64,000 nt of DNA from Enterobacter ludwigii (GTDB taxonomy: Bacteria; Pseudomonadota; Gammaproteobacteria; Enterobacterales; Enterobacteriaceae): NCBI GenBank assembly GCA_023023105.1, contig CP083824.1, positions 496,001 to 560,000 on the forward strand, in the 5' to 3' direction. Each line of letters starts with the position of its first letter. Position 1 is the first letter of the stretch. The position numbers and the translations under genes are program-made. The notes below the pieces were generated by a model. It was not told the DNA's origin, searched no databases, and was given only the letters and a program-made list of their open reading frames with translations. Of the stretch, positions 1-9,900 are shown one piece after another.

Positions 1-992
1 TGCCTCTGGAAGAGGTGATTAACCACATTCGCGCCATTGCGGCAGGCGATTTAACCCAGCCGATTCACGCAGAGGGTAAAAATGAAATGGCTATCCTGGC
101 GCGCAACGTTCAGGAGATGCAGACCTCACTGGCGAACACCGTTGGCGTGGTGCGTGAAGGTGCCGATACCATTTACACCGGTGCAGGCGAAATTTCCGCA
201 GGCAGTAACGATCTCTCTTCCCGTACCGAGCAGCAGGCCGCTTCTCTGGAAGAGACGGCAGCCAGCATGGAGCAACTGACGGCAACCGTGAAGCAGAACG
301 CCGATAACGCGCGTCAGGCTTCTCGTCTGGCACTGGATGCCTCTTCAACCGCGAAGAAGGGCGGTAACGTAGTGGAAGGCGTGGTGCGTACGATGGACGA
401 AATCGCCACCAGTTCCAGTAAGATTGCGCAAATTACTAACGTGATCGACGGTATTGCCTTCCAGACGAATATTCTGGCGCTGAACGCTGCGGTGGAAGCT
501 GCCCGTGCGGGCGAGCAGGGGCGTGGTTTTGCGGTGGTGGCGGGGGAAGTACGTACCCTGGCCCAGCGCAGCGCCCAGGCGGCGAAAGAGATCAAAGCGC
601 TGATCGATGATTCTGGCGAACGCGTGAACGCGGGCTCCCAGCTGGTTAACGAAGCCGGGGAGACGATGGCAGAGATCGTCAATGCGGTCACCCGCGTTAC
701 CGACATCATGGGCGAAATTGCCTCGGCCTCTGACGAGCAGAGTCGCGGTATCGACCAGGTGGGTCAGGCGGTAGCCGAGATGGACCGCGTGACCCAGCAG
801 AACGCCTCGCTGGTAGAGGAGTCTGCAGCGGCGGCGGCAGCGCTGGAAGATCAGGCAGCTCGCCTGAACGAAGCGGTGGCGGTATTTAAAATTATCCGCA
901 ACCAGACGGTTAAAGCGGCTCCGGTGAAAACCTATGCACCAAAGGCGCAGCCCGTAGCGGCTGCGTCTGAGGCCAACTGGGAAACGTTCTAA
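1..992 (+). CDS. Methyl-accepting chemotaxis protein, 3' part (left edge of window)
   Basis: The reading frame is open from the first bases of the window, so the ligand-binding and transmembrane part lies outside. What is visible is the end of a HAMP domain ([18 protein letters not shown]) followed by the complete cytoplasmic signalling domain, including the strongly conserved hairpin tip [19 protein letters not shown] that contacts CheA and CheW. The protein ends in NWETF, the tether pentapeptide that docks CheR and CheB, so this is a high-abundance Tsr/Tar-type receptor. The signalling domain is closest in my reading to Tsr, but the sensory domain is not visible, so the ligand cannot be named. 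Its stop codon overlaps the stop of the convergent ytfF by three bases. Confidence 0.93.
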   Translation, partial: PLEEVINHIRAIAAGDLTQPIHAEGKNEMAILARNVQEMQTSLANTVGVVREGADTIYTGAGEISAGSNDLSSRTEQQAASLEETAASMEQLTATVKQNADNARQASRLALDASSTAKKGGNVVEGVVRTMDEIATSSSKIAQITNVIDGIAFQTNILALNAAVEAARAGEQGRGFAVVAGEVRTLAQRSAQAAKEIKALIDDSGERVNAGSQLVNEAGETMAEIVNAVTRVTDIMGEIASASDEQSRGIDQVGQAVAEMDRVTQQNASLVEESAAAAAALEDQAARLNEAVAVFKIIRNQTVKAAPVKTYAPKAQPVAAASEANWETF

Positions 993-1954
993 CTCTCCGA
1001 AGCCGGAACAACCATCGGTTTTTCCGGCTTCGCTCTTACCGCCATCACCACCCCGATGACCAGCAGCGCGATCCCGCAGGCCGTGAATAACGGCGGCACG
1101 CTCTGGCGCATCAGGAAGGTGTAAAGCAGCCCGGCCAGGGTTTCGAAAACAATCAGCGGCCCTAAGATCACCGTCGGCAGCTTCTGGCTGGCAATATTCC
1201 AGCACAGTGCGCCCACCCATGAGCACAGCACCGCAATCGCAACCATCAGGCCAATAAACACCCACGGTCTTGGCCCGAAGGGCTGGGTGAAGTCTGGCTG
1301 TTGATGGCCTAACCAGATGCACGCCCCGGCATATCCCACCAGTGAGACGGGCAGCGTCACTAGCGCCTGCGCCGTTGCCCACATCATCGGATGCTTGTCC
1401 GGGTTCTCCCGCAGCCAGCGTGCATTTCGCAGGGCATACCATGCCCAGCACGCCACGGAAATGAACGCCAGCATAATGCCAGAACCGTACCGCCACAGGT
1501 CAACATTCGCCTGCCCATGACGCAGCTCGGCAATATTGACGCATACCAGCCCCACGGCGGTGCATCCCAGCGCTGGCACCATTTTTGACCACGCCAGTTT
1601 GCCATCGCGCTGGCTATAGAGCAGGTTAGCAAAGACGGGGATAACGACCGGCAGCGTGCCGATAATCATGGTAGACACTGGCGCCCCGGTACGCTGAATG
1701 GCGCTCGCGAGGCAAACGTAATAGATAAGATTGCCCATCATGGTCAGCGCCAGCGCGGTACCCCAGTCCTGACGGCTGAGCTGACGCAAGCGCGCACGTC
1801 CCAGCCACGCCAGGGGCAGGGCAATCAGCCCCAGCGCCAGGTAACGTCCAGTCGACTGCAGTATTGCCGGATATTCGGGCACGATCAGCGGGCCGACAAA
1901 GATTAACCCCCACATCATCCCTGCCAGCAGGGCATACAACACACCACTAATCAT
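989..1954 (-). CDS. ytfF: DMT-superfamily (EamA) inner-membrane transporter YtfF
   Basis: A 321-residue, very hydrophobic protein with about ten membrane segments in two EamA repeats, the length of E. coli YtfF. Recognisable stretches include [12 protein letters not shown] at the N-terminus, [20 protein letters not shown] and the C-terminal half [21 protein letters not shown] chose the ATG at 1954; an in-frame GTG four codons upstream adds nothing conserved. Members of this superfamily are drug or metabolite exporters; the substrate of YtfF is unknown. The gene lies just downstream of, and on the same strand as, an AraC-type regulator, a pairing often seen for regulated exporters. Confidence 0.88.
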   Translation of the reverse strand: MISGVLYALLAGMMWGLIFVGPLIVPEYPAILQSTGRYLALGLIALPLAWLGRARLRQLSRQDWGTALALTMMGNLIYYVCLASAIQRTGAPVSTMIIGTLPVVIPVFANLLYSQRDGKLAWSKMVPALGCTAVGLVCVNIAELRHGQANVDLWRYGSGIMLAFISVACWAWYALRNARWLRENPDKHPMMWATAQALVTLPVSLVGYAGACIWLGHQQPDFTQPFGPRPWVFIGLMVAIAVLCSWVGALCWNIASQKLPTVILGPLIVFETLAGLLYTFLMRQSVPPLFTACGIALLVIGVVMAVRAKPEKPMVVPASES

Positions 1955-2029
1955 TTTTCCATCCACAGGTATTTTCTCTGTACTCAGTGTAGGAGGGGAA
2001 AAGGGGCGCGTATTGTATGAGATTGCGCT

Positions 2030-2869
2030 TTAACGTCGGGTGACCTGCTTCTGGTAGCGCACGGGGGTAATGCCGTAGCGGCGGGTAAACGCGCGGGTTA
2101 AATGTGACTGATCGGTCAGCCCGGTTGCGGCGGCGACTTCGGCTGCAGGCATACCGTGCGTGAGGAACGCTTTGGCCCGCCACAGGCGGATGGCCATCAA
2201 CATCTGATGCGGGGTAACGTGAAAATGGGCTTTGAACTGGCGCAGAAAATGGTACGGGCTCAGCGAGACAACGTTGGCCAGTTCATCCAGCGTCAGGGCG
2301 TGCATATAGTTATCGTGCAGATATTCGCGTACCCGTTCGAAGCGGTGTGCGCCTTCGCGGATCAGCGGCGCGTGATGGGCGAGCGGCTGGAAAGTGTCAA
2401 TGAGATCCAACAAAAGCCCTTTTTGAGCCAGCGGGTCGTCCGTATGCCACAGACCATAGATGAGCCTGCCGATTTGCTGTGAGCGTAGCGGGTCATACCG
2501 GGTGACATCGCTAAACCACCAGTGACGAAGGCCTGTCACCTCTTCCAGCAGATCGGGGTCGATATAGACCATCCGGTAACGCCAGCCACCTTCGGTGGCG
2601 GACTCGCCGGTGTGGATCTCGTCCGGATTCATGGTGACGACGGATTTTTCAGACGCGAGGTGTTGGGTACCGCGATAGCGAAAGCGTTCCGCACCGGTCT
2701 CGATGGTGCCGATGCCAAAGGCTTCGTGGGTGTGAGGCTCAAAGGCGTATTCAGAAATATGCGCGTGATAAAGTTCAAGGCCCGGCAGTTCCGCCAGATG
2801 GCGAAAGCGCGCACTGTCTCTCTCATCAATAAACTGTTCCGGTACGCCTTGCACGTTGAACCTCCTCAT
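2030..2869 (-). CDS. AraC-family transcriptional regulator with N-terminal cupin domain
   Basis: This 279-residue protein has an AraC-type arabinose-binding/cupin fold at residues 20-160 (HAHISEYAFEPHTHEAFGIG, then MNPDEIHTGE) and two helix-turn-helix motifs at the C-terminus (LTLDELANVVSLSPYHFLRQ, then AAATGLTDQSHLTRAFTRRYG). The start has a GGAGAG ribosome site seven bases upstream. It is not part of the E. coli ytfF-qorB arrangement, so it is an insertion relative to E. coli. Regulators of this class often control the adjacent EamA exporter; here ytfF lies about 75 bp downstream on the same strand, so co-transcription or control is plausible but inferred. Confidence 0.85.
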   Translation of the reverse strand: MRRFNVQGVPEQFIDERDSARFRHLAELPGLELYHAHISEYAFEPHTHEAFGIGTIETGAERFRYRGTQHLASEKSVVTMNPDEIHTGESATEGGWRYRMVYIDPDLLEEVTGLRHWWFSDVTRYDPLRSQQIGRLIYGLWHTDDPLAQKGLLLDLIDTFQPLAHHAPLIREGAHRFERVREYLHDNYMHALTLDELANVVSLSPYHFLRQFKAHFHVTPHQMLMAIRLWRAKAFLTHGMPAAEVAAATGLTDQSHLTRAFTRRYGITPVRYQKQVTRR

Positions 2870-2935
2870 GGGTCATCTCTCCATTATCAAAGATGACCCG
2901 AGGGGATGCCACAAAAAATAACCAGTTCGTAACAA

Positions 2936-3784
2936 TTACAGAATTGCGTTGACGCTGTCTGCCAGCGAAGTGGTTGGGCGACCGATCAGTTTGCTCAGGG
3001 TATGGCTGTCATCGAACAGGCCGCCTTTGGATGCGCCCACGTCAGAGTCCGCCAGCATATCCGCCAGCCCGGCCGGAAGACCAACCCCCTTCAATGCGGC
3101 GGCAAAGTCCGCTTCACTCAGGTTCTGATACGCCACGTTTTTGCCGCTTTGCTTGCTGAGTTCTGCAGCCAGATCGCTCAGTGTCCAGCTATTGTCACCC
3201 GCCAGTTCGTAAACTTTGCCTGCATGACCTTCTTCAGCGATGACTTTTGCTGCCGCAGCAGCGTAATCCGCACGTGTGGCTGAGGCAATTTTGCCGTCAC
3301 CCGCAGCCCCTATAAACACGCCGTGCTCCAGGGCTGGTGGTGCACTCGCCAGATAGTTTTCGGTATACCAGCCGTTGCGCAGCAGGGCATAAGGAATGCC
3401 GGAGGCCGCCAGCGCTTTTTCAGTAGCAACGTGTTCAACGTGCAGGCCGAGCGGTGATTTATCTGCATGCAGCAGGCTGGTGTAGGCGATGAATTTCACG
3501 CCCGCCGCTTTAGCGGCGTTAATCACATTCTGGTGCTGAGTGGCGCGCTGGCCGACTTCGCTGGAGGAGATCAGCAGGAGTTTATCCACGCCGTTCAGCG
3601 CCGTGGTAAACGCTGCCTGGTCAGTATAATCCGCCTGACGCACGACAATACCTTGCTGGCTGAGTGCCCCGGCTTTTGCCGGATTACGCACAATGGCCAC
3701 AATCTGGTTGGCCGGAACGGATTTTAAAAGTTGTTCGATAACAAGATGGCCAAGCTGGCCGGTAGCACCGGTAATTGCGATCAT
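2936..3784 (-). CDS. qorB: NAD(P)H:quinone oxidoreductase QorB (NmrA-like)
   Basis: A 282-residue Rossmann-fold enzyme beginning with the NAD(P)-binding motif ITGATGQLGHLV. It matches the YtfG/QorB family, which reduces quinones with NADPH and is related to NmrA and the atypical short-chain reductases. The start at 3784 is set by a perfect AAGGAGA ribosome site; the upstream in-frame extension (MLVCHNTRQTRRRFI) is not conserved. It is divergent from ytfH, an HxlR-type regulator, with an 84-bp shared intergenic region, which suggests that YtfH controls it in response to quinone or redox stress. Confidence 0.92.
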   Translation of the reverse strand: MIAITGATGQLGHLVIEQLLKSVPANQIVAIVRNPAKAGALSQQGIVVRQADYTDQAAFTTALNGVDKLLLISSSEVGQRATQHQNVINAAKAAGVKFIAYTSLLHADKSPLGLHVEHVATEKALAASGIPYALLRNGWYTENYLASAPPALEHGVFIGAAGDGKIASATRADYAAAAAKVIAEEGHAGKVYELAGDNSWTLSDLAAELSKQSGKNVAYQNLSEADFAAALKGVGLPAGLADMLADSDVGASKGGLFDDSHTLSKLIGRPTTSLADSVNAIL

Positions 3785-3833
3785 GATGAATCTCCTTCGT
3801 GTTTGTCTCGTGTTGTGGCACACTAACACCTTA

Positions 3834-3850
3834 ACTAACTTTTAGTAAGT
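3834..3850. promoter_or_regulatory. Candidate operator between qorB and ytfH
   Basis: The 17-base near-palindrome ACTAACTTTTAGTAAGT has matching outer ACT/AGT elements and lies in the short divergent region, 18 bases before the ytfH start. HxlR-family regulators bind such TACT...AGTA-type dyads, so autoregulation and control of qorB is a reasonable inference. Confidence 0.4.
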
Positions 3851-3868
3851 ACACACAAAAAGGTAAGT

Positions 3869-4255
3869 ATGAAGACAACGATACCGACGCTCAGCGAACA
3901 AATGCGCGATGGCAATCTCTTCGCGGAACAGTGCCCCTCCCGGGAGGTACTCAAACATGTCACCAGCCGCTGGGGGGTACTGATTTTGGTCGCCCTGCGC
4001 CAGGGTACGCATCGTTTCAGTGACCTGCGCCGGAAAATGGGCGGCGTGAGCGAGAAGATGCTGGCTCAGTCGCTTCAGGCGCTGGAGCAGGACGGGTTCG
4101 TTGATCGCGTTTCGTATCCTGTTGTGCCGCCGCACGTAGAGTATAGTCTGACGTCGTTAGGTATTGAGGTAAGTGAGAAAGTCGCCGAGCTGGCGGACTG
4201 GATTGAGGTGAATACGCCGAAGGTGATGGCGAATCGGGACGATCGGGCGGCCTGA
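3869..4255 (+). CDS. ytfH: HxlR-family winged-helix regulator YtfH
   Basis: A 128-residue protein with the full HxlR/DUF24 winged helix: CPSREVLKHVTSRWGVLILV, then RFSDLRRKMGGVSEKMLAQSL and the wing DGFVDRVSYPVVPPHVEYSL. Cys21 (EQCPSREVL) sits at the position of the redox-sensing cysteine found in YodB/HypR-type members. It is divergent to qorB, a quinone reductase, which fits a role as a quinone- or electrophile-responsive repressor; that role is inferred from the family and context. It is followed by a palindromic repeat and a Rho-independent terminator. Confidence 0.9.
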   Translation: MKTTIPTLSEQMRDGNLFAEQCPSREVLKHVTSRWGVLILVALRQGTHRFSDLRRKMGGVSEKMLAQSLQALEQDGFVDRVSYPVVPPHVEYSLTSLGIEVSEKVAELADWIEVNTPKVMANRDDRAA

Positions 4256-4287
4256 TGCCCTCACCCTCTCCCGGCCGGGAGAGGGAA
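4254..4287. repeat. Palindromic repeat, CCCTCTCCC/GGGAGAGGG family (copy 1)
   Basis: A perfect 22-bp palindrome (CCCTCTCCCGG joined to CCGGGAGAGGG, 4264-4285), preceded by TGCCCTCA. It starts at the stop codon of ytfH. Four other copies with the same core stem occur in this window, always at gene ends or between genes. Confidence 0.8.
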
Positions 4288-4300
4288 CAAACACTAATAA

Positions 4301-4328
4301 CGGCAACGTGCGTTGCCGGTTTGTTTTT
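4301..4328 (+). terminator. Rho-independent terminator of ytfH
   Basis: Stem CGGCAACG / CGTTGCCG with a two-base centre (4301-4318), followed by a T-rich tract GTTTGTTTTT. The tract runs into the stop codon of the convergent cpdB. Confidence 0.75.
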
Positions 4329-6270
4329 ACCTGCTCAAATCCACCTGATAAATCGCGAACCCGATATCGTCCGTCGCTACCTTCTTCATCGGGTACTGCG
4401 CCTTATCCTTAATGAACGTTGCCGCCTTATCGGACGGTGATGTTTCAAAGCGGATGTCCAGCTTCGTATCGCTGTGAATCGGGGCCAGGCGCCAGTTGTT
4501 ATCCACCGCCGGGTGAATTTCGCCTGCTTTTTTCGATTCTGCACTGATCCATGCGGCCAGTACTGAGCGGTTTTCATCCGGTGAGGCAAAGGCGATATGG
4601 CTGTCGCCTGTCCCGGCAAACTTACCGCCATAGGCGCGATAGTTATTGGTCACGACCAGGAACGTGGCATTCGGATCAATGGCTTTGCCATTGAAGGTCA
4701 GGTTTTTGATGCGCTCCGCCTGCGGGTTAATGGCCTGACATTCGCCGTCATATTTTGCAGGTTGGGTGACATCAATCTGATAATTTACGCCGTCGATCAC
4801 GTCGAAGTTATAGGTGCGGAATCCGTCCCAGTTAATCAACGATTGCGGTTTACTGCTGTGTGGATCAATCTGGTTGAACTGCCCGGCGGAACACTCCAGC
4901 CACTCTTTCACCTCTTTGCCCGTCGCTTTAACCACCACCAGGGTGTTCGGGTAGAGATAGAGGTCGGCGGCGTTACGGAAGGTCAGCTTGCCTTTTTCGA
5001 CTTCAACATAGCTGGCTGGGTCGTTCTTACGTCCACCCACTTTGAACGGTGCGGCGGCAGACAGCACCGGCAATTTTGCCAGATCCGGATCGCCCTGAAC
5101 GAAGTGCTCGGCGTAGGCTTTCTGCGCCATGTTGACGACCTGGACGGTCGGATCGTCCTGCACCAGCGCCAGGAAGCTGTACATATTGTCAGCGGATTTA
5201 CCGATCGGCTTACTGACGAATTCGCGCGTGGCGTCGTGATCGTGCTTCAGCACGTTGACCAGTTTTTTATCTTCAGCGGCCAGCGATTTTTTGGCGGCAG
5301 CATCATAAATGGGGCGCGCTTCGGCTTTCGACTGGGTAACCTTCCAGCTGCCGCTGTCATTATTCAGCACCAGATCGACGACGCCGAGGTGGTCACCCCA
5401 CATCCCGGGCATAACCGACGGTACGCCGTTGAGCGTCCCTTTATCGAGGTCAGCCCCTTTGATGCTGGCGAAATCTTTACCGGGGAAGACCGCGTGAGCG
5501 TGGCCGAAGAGGATCGCGTCGACACCCGGCACTTCACTCAGGTAGTAAACCGAGTTCTCCGCCATCGCCTGGTATGGATCGGCTGAAAGACCTGAGTGAG
5601 CAACAACGACCACTAAATCGGCCCCTTTCTCGCGCATCTCCGGCACGTAGTGGCGCGCGGTCTCGGTGATGTCATTAACGGTCACTTTACCGCTGAGGTT
5701 TGCCTTATCCCACGTCATGATTTGCGGCGGTACAAAGCCGATATAGCCGATTTTCAGCGTCTGTTTTTTACCGTCCTTGTCGACAACCTCGGTCTCTTTA
5801 ATCAGGTAAGGGGTAAACAGTGGCTTTTGGGTCTTAACGTCGATGATATTGGCATTAACATACGGGAATTTGGCCCCTGCCAGTGCATCATGCAGGTATT
5901 TCAACCCGTAGTTAAATTCGTGGTTTCCCAGGTTGCCGACGGTATAGTCCAGCGTGTTCATCGCTTTATAAACAGGATGGATCTCGCCTTTTTTCAGTCC
6001 CTTTGCCGCCATGTAATCGCCAAGCGGACTCCCCTGAATGAGATCGCCATTGTCGACCAGTACGCTGTTTTTTACTTCTTCGCGGGCGGCGTTAATCAAA
6101 CTGGCCGTGCGTACCAGTCCGAATTTTTCCGTAGGGGTATCTTTGTAGTAATCGAAGTCCATCATGTTGCTGTGCAGATCTGTCGTTTCCAGAATACGCA
6201 GATCGACTGTCGCTGCCTGCACGCTTGCTGCAATCAGCGTCGCCAGGAGCGTTGCGCTAAACTTAATCAT
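4327..6270 (-). CDS. cpdB: Periplasmic 2',3'-cyclic-nucleotide 2'-phosphodiesterase / 3'-nucleotidase
   Basis: The 647-residue product matches the E. coli CpdB length. It has a cleavable signal peptide ([19 protein letters not shown]), then the metallophosphoesterase domain with metal-binding motifs DLHSN, GNHEF and GHAH, and a C-terminal 5'-nucleotidase domain containing NNYRAYGG. It hydrolyses 2',3'-cyclic nucleotides and 3'-nucleotides in the periplasm so that nucleosides and phosphate can be salvaged. The start at 6270 gives the proper signal peptide; the ten-residue upstream extension would break it. It diverges from cysQ, which removes 3'-phosphate from PAP in the cytoplasm. Confidence 0.96.
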   Translation of the reverse strand: MIKFSATLLATLIAASVQAATVDLRILETTDLHSNMMDFDYYKDTPTEKFGLVRTASLINAAREEVKNSVLVDNGDLIQGSPLGDYMAAKGLKKGEIHPVYKAMNTLDYTVGNLGNHEFNYGLKYLHDALAGAKFPYVNANIIDVKTQKPLFTPYLIKETEVVDKDGKKQTLKIGYIGFVPPQIMTWDKANLSGKVTVNDITETARHYVPEMREKGADLVVVVAHSGLSADPYQAMAENSVYYLSEVPGVDAILFGHAHAVFPGKDFASIKGADLDKGTLNGVPSVMPGMWGDHLGVVDLVLNNDSGSWKVTQSKAEARPIYDAAAKKSLAAEDKKLVNVLKHDHDATREFVSKPIGKSADNMYSFLALVQDDPTVQVVNMAQKAYAEHFVQGDPDLAKLPVLSAAAPFKVGGRKNDPASYVEVEKGKLTFRNAADLYLYPNTLVVVKATGKEVKEWLECSAGQFNQIDPHSSKPQSLINWDGFRTYNFDVIDGVNYQIDVTQPAKYDGECQAINPQAERIKNLTFNGKAIDPNATFLVVTNNYRAYGGKFAGTGDSHIAFASPDENRSVLAAWISAESKKAGEIHPAVDNNWRLAPIHSDTKLDIRFETSPSDKAATFIKDKAQYPMKKVATDDIGFAIYQVDLSR

Positions 6271-6460
6271 CAGAGGAGTCCTTTTTTCGATCCAGGCCAC
6301 AAAAGAGTATGTATCTATAGCTTGTTGCTTACAGAAATGTGAATCCTGACAGAAAAATGTGTGCTGAAACCGGAATTACTTCACAGATAGCGGAATTGTT
6401 CACATTACGATATAACTAAAACAAAGAGTTAACCTCACTGCGTTAACAAAGAGGTGGAGA

Positions 6461-7201
6461 ATGTTAGATAAAATTTGTCAGCTCGTACGGGATGCGGGGG
6501 ACGCCATCATGCAGGTGTATGACGGTGTAAAACCCATGGAGGTCGTCAGTAAAGCAGACGACTCTCCGGTCACGGCAGCAGATATCGCGGCGCATAAGGT
6601 GATCCTGCAAGGGTTGCAGGCCTTAACGCCGGAGATCCCTGTATTGTCAGAAGAGGCACCACAGAGCTGGGATGAACGTCAACACTGGCAACGTTACTGG
6701 CTTGTCGATCCGCTGGACGGAACTAAAGAGTTCATCAAGCGTAACGGTGAATTCACCGTCAATATCGCCCTGATTGAGAAGGGCAAAGCGGTGCTGGGTG
6801 TGGTCTATGCGCCGGTAATGAAAGTGATGTACAGCGCCGCAGAAGGGAAGGCCTGGAAGGAGGAGTGCGGTGTGCGTAAGCAGATTCAGGTTCGCGATGC
6901 GCGCCCGCCGCTGGTGGTGATTAGTCGCTCTCACAGCGACAGCGAATTGCAGGAGTATCTGCAACAGTTGGGTGAACACCAGACCACCTCAATTGGCTCA
7001 TCGCTGAAATTCTGCCTGGTAGCGGAAGGTCATGCGCAACTGTACCCTCGCTTTGGGCCAACCAACGTTTGGGATACTGCCGCCGGACATGCCGTTGCTG
7101 CGGCAGCCGGGGCGCATGTTCATGACTGGCAGGGAAAGACGCTGGACTACACCCCACGCGAATCCTTCCTCAACCCCGGCTTCCGCGTCACGATTTATTG
7201 A
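6461..7201 (+). CDS. cysQ: 3'(2'),5'-bisphosphate nucleotidase CysQ
   Basis: 246 residues, the E. coli length. It belongs to the inositol monophosphatase superfamily, with its metal-binding motifs SEEAP (near residue 64), DPLDGTKEF (near residue 84) and [10 protein letters not shown] (near residue 202). It converts adenosine 3',5'-bisphosphate to AMP, preventing build-up of this by-product of sulfate assimilation. A GGTGGAG ribosome site precedes the ATG. The 3' end overlaps the end of the convergent ytfJ by seven bases. Confidence 0.96.
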   Translation: MLDKICQLVRDAGDAIMQVYDGVKPMEVVSKADDSPVTAADIAAHKVILQGLQALTPEIPVLSEEAPQSWDERQHWQRYWLVDPLDGTKEFIKRNGEFTVNIALIEKGKAVLGVVYAPVMKVMYSAAEGKAWKEECGVRKQIQVRDARPPLVVISRSHSDSELQEYLQQLGEHQTTSIGSSLKFCLVAEGHAQLYPRFGPTNVWDTAAGHAVAAAAGAHVHDWQGKTLDYTPRESFLNPGFRVTIY

Positions 7202-7752
7202 GCCAGTAGCTTGTGCAGCAGGGCAACCACCTGCTGCACCTCTTCCTGGGTTAACGCCCCGTCTTTCACCCACTGTACCCGGCCGTCTTTATCCAGCACG
7301 ATAATGGCGGAGCTCTCTTCTTCCAGCTGCCAGGCCTGACGCGTCACGCCGTTACTGTCGACGATAAACTGCGACCACGGGTAGAGCTTTTTATTGCTCT
7401 CAAGGCTTGAACGCACAAACATACCGGAGCCAGGAATGGCGTCATCGGTATTCACAATCGTGGTGGTCTGATAGCGGTCATGGGGGAATTTTGCCGCCTT
7501 GATCGCTTCCACCAGGTTGGCATTTTTCTCTTTTGCGGATGTACGACCGGCAATATGTTGTACAACTCTCACTTTGCCTGCGAGCTGCGCGCTATTCCAG
7601 GGTTTGTAGCTAAACTTATCATTGTCGAGAATCAATTCTCCCCGGTCAGCAATACCGACTGGCGGTACACGTTGTCCTTTTTCAATGTTGTGAGCGCAAG
7701 CCCACAGGGGCAGCAGCAGGCAGGCTGCTGCAAGGATATTACGTAGGGTCAT
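7195..7752 (-). CDS. ytfJ: YtfJ-family periplasmic protein
   Basis: A 185-residue protein with a signal peptide ([21 protein letters not shown]) and a thioredoxin-like fold of the YtfJ family (PF09695). No CxxC pair is visible in the mature part, so redox activity is doubtful. The signal region contains Cys19, but LWACAH is a weak lipobox, so export by ordinary signal peptidase is more likely. Function is unknown in the family. It is convergent with cysQ and divergent from ytfK. Confidence 0.9.
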   Translation of the reverse strand: MTLRNILAAACLLLPLWACAHNIEKGQRVPPVGIADRGELILDNDKFSYKPWNSAQLAGKVRVVQHIAGRTSAKEKNANLVEAIKAAKFPHDRYQTTTIVNTDDAIPGSGMFVRSSLESNKKLYPWSQFIVDSNGVTRQAWQLEEESSAIIVLDKDGRVQWVKDGALTQEEVQQVVALLHKLLAQ

Positions 7753-8076
7753 GGCGTTTCCTTATTGTTTGCAGGTGATCCGACCACTTGGTCTTACGCT
7801 TTTAATCATAAGTGCGATCAATGTGGTTTTCCCGCAATCCCGATGCCAGTTTGCGGGTGAACGCACATATCCATGAAAAAACGACGGCTTATACTGCCCT
7901 GAGTCACGGTTTGCAAAGATTATTCTGAATAATTGTAATCAAACGGTAAATAAACTTATGCATACTGGGTATCAAGGTTGTTCTGGTCTATAGTCAATGG
8001 GCATTAAAATTTGCGCTCAGGACAGTCGGGCCGATTGTGGCGCCGCAAGAGCGTATGATTCGCAGGAGATACAAGA
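7753..8076 (+). promoter_or_regulatory. ytfJ-ytfK divergent region with candidate Pho box
   Basis: This 324-bp gap holds no ORF that I can support. At 7933-7951 the sequence TTGTAATCAAACGGTAAAT matches about two thirds of the 18-bp PhoB box (two CTGTNAN-type repeats, 11-base period) and has TATGCATACT, a possible -10, about ten bases downstream. ytfK is reported as a phosphate-starvation gene in E. coli, which is why I looked. The match is suggestive only. The ytfK ribosome site CAGGAGAT is clear at 8063-8070. Confidence 0.4.
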
Positions 8077-8283
8077 ATGAAAATTTTCCAACGCTACAAC
8101 CCGCTTCAGGTGGCGAAGTACGTGAAGATCCTGTTCCGTGGACGGTTGTATATCAAGGATGTTGGCGCTTTTGAGTTTGATAAGGGCAAGATCCTCGTCC
8201 CAAAAGTGAAGGATAAGCAGCACTTGTCTGTGATGTCCGAAGTCAACCGTCAGGTTTTGCGTCTGCAAACTGAGATGGCTTAA
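8077..8283 (+). CDS. ytfK: YtfK (DUF1107), stringent-response modulator
   Basis: A 68-residue basic protein ([20 protein letters not shown]) that is almost the same as E. coli YtfK in length and sequence. In E. coli, YtfK binds SpoT and shifts it towards (p)ppGpp synthesis during phosphate and fatty-acid starvation. A CAGGAGAT ribosome site lies six to ten bases before the ATG. It is monocistronic, with a terminator hairpin shared with the convergent ytfL. Confidence 0.92.
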   Translation: MKIFQRYNPLQVAKYVKILFRGRLYIKDVGAFEFDKGKILVPKVKDKQHLSVMSEVNRQVLRLQTEMA

Positions 8284-8300
8284 CCAGCGTGCTATGCAGT

Positions 8301-8331
8301 AGTTAAAAAAACGGCTCCCGATGGGAGCCGT
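8301..8331 (-). terminator. Terminator hairpin between ytfK and ytfL
   Basis: Stem CGGCTCCC / GGGAGCCG with a three-base loop (8312-8330). Read on the minus strand it is followed by a run of T's (AAAAAA on the plus strand at 8305-8310), so it is a good terminator for ytfL; in the plus direction the T-run is weak, though it may still serve ytfK. Confidence 0.8.
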
Positions 8332-8354
8332 TGATGTTTGTGGGGGCAGGAATT

Positions 8355-9692
8355 TTACGCTGACACCTTCTCTTCCACATCCGGCAGCTTCGGTACCAGC
8401 ACGGTCGGTTTATTGTCGATACGCGTCACCAGCAGCTGGTCGATGCGGTAGTTATCAATATCCACCACCTCAAACTTGTAGCCAGAGAACTTCACGGAGT
8501 CGGTACGTTTCGGGATCTTACGCAGCATAAACATCATAAAGCCGCCGATGGTCTCGTAGTTACCGGACTGCGGGAACTCGTCAATATCCAGCACGCGCAT
8601 CACGTCTTCAATCGGTGTGCCGCCATCAATCAGCCATGAATTATCGTCACGCTGTACAATCTGCTCTTCCAGGCCCTGGCCAACCAGGTCACCCATCAGG
8701 GTGGTCATCACGTCGTTCAGGGTGATAATACCTACCACCAGCGCGTATTCGTTCATGATCACCGCGAAGTCTTCCCCGGCGGTTTTGAAACTTTCCAGCG
8801 CTTCTGAAAGGGTCAGGGTGTCCGGCACAATTAGGGTATTGCGGATTTGCACGCCGCTGGTGAGCGCCAGGCTCTGGTTTGCCAGCACGCGGTTGAGCAG
8901 ATCTTTGGAATCGACATAACCGATGATGTGGTCGATATCTTCATTACAGACGAGGAACTTGGAGTGAGGATGCTCCGCCACTTTGTTCTTCAGACTCTGC
9001 TCATCTTCATGTAAATCGAACCAGATAATGCTTTCACGACCCGTCATGGAAGACGGCACGGTGCGGGATTCCAGTTCGAATACGTTCTCGATCAGCTCGT
9101 GTTCCTGCTTACGCAGCACTCCGGCCAGCGCACCCGCTTCCACAACGGCATAGATATCGTCGGAGGTGATGTCGTCTTTGCGCACCATTGGCAGCTTAAA
9201 GATGCGGAAAATCACGTTCGCCAGACCGTTGAAGAACCATACCAGCGGGCGGAAAACAAACAGGCAGAAGCGCATCGGGTTGATGATACGCAAAGCCACA
9301 GCTTCTGGCGCAATCATACCGATGCGTTTCGGGGTCAGATCAGCGAAGAGGATGAACAGGCCTGTCACCAGCGAGAAGGAGAGAATAAAGCTCAACTGCT
9401 CGGCGAGTTCGGCGGACATGTACTGAATAAAGAGGCTATAAAACGCCGGCGAGAATGCCGCATCACCCACGATACCACCCAGAATCGCGACTGCGTTCAG
9501 GCCAATCTGCACCACGGTGAAGAACGTACCGGGGTTTTCCTGCATCTTCAGAATGCGTGAGGCGTTGATGTTGCCTTCATCTGCAAGCAGTTTGAGTTTG
9601 ATTTTACGGGACGCGGCCAGCGAGATCTCAGATATCGAGAAAAATGCACTGACGGCAATAAGACAAAGTATTACTAAAATACTGTTTAACAT
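8355..9692 (-). CDS. ytfL: CNNM/DUF21-type transporter with CBS pair, YtfL
   Basis: 445 residues. The N-terminal half is a DUF21 (CNNM) membrane domain with three to four segments (MLNSILVILCLIAVSAFFS; QIGLNAVAILGGIVG; FSLVTGLFILFADLTPKRIG). It is followed by two CBS motifs (about 200-340) and a C-terminal CorC_HlyC FAD-like domain (WLIDGGTPIEDVMRVLDIDE). The family includes Mg2+/Co2+ exporters; E. coli YtfL has also been linked to cadaverine/putrescine export and acid stress. The FADLTPKRIG stretch is the conserved transport-domain signature. Confidence 0.92.
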   Translation of the reverse strand: MLNSILVILCLIAVSAFFSISEISLAASRKIKLKLLADEGNINASRILKMQENPGTFFTVVQIGLNAVAILGGIVGDAAFSPAFYSLFIQYMSAELAEQLSFILSFSLVTGLFILFADLTPKRIGMIAPEAVALRIINPMRFCLFVFRPLVWFFNGLANVIFRIFKLPMVRKDDITSDDIYAVVEAGALAGVLRKQEHELIENVFELESRTVPSSMTGRESIIWFDLHEDEQSLKNKVAEHPHSKFLVCNEDIDHIIGYVDSKDLLNRVLANQSLALTSGVQIRNTLIVPDTLTLSEALESFKTAGEDFAVIMNEYALVVGIITLNDVMTTLMGDLVGQGLEEQIVQRDDNSWLIDGGTPIEDVMRVLDIDEFPQSGNYETIGGFMMFMLRKIPKRTDSVKFSGYKFEVVDIDNYRIDQLLVTRIDNKPTVLVPKLPDVEEKVSA

Positions 9693-9900
9693 AGTTTATC
9701 CGGCTTCTCGCCAGATCCTCGGAAGGGAAGTTGATACCATTTGTGTGAAAACACGTAGAACGTCAGCTCGTAGCGTTGAGCCGATTATTTCAGCGGGTAG
9801 TATAGCGTAAAGGAGTGTAAACCTGCCAGAGGTCACGTTTTGGCAGAAAAAGTGATGATTTTCAAACCCGGCGAAATCCATTTCTGCCAGATTCAAGCGG

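Noticed and set aside
345..1496. Long minus-strand open frame of 383 codons across the receptor and ytfF ends
   Set aside because: It is antisense to the signalling domain and out of frame with ytfF; it has no recognisable domain and reflects the high-GC third-position bias of the real genes.
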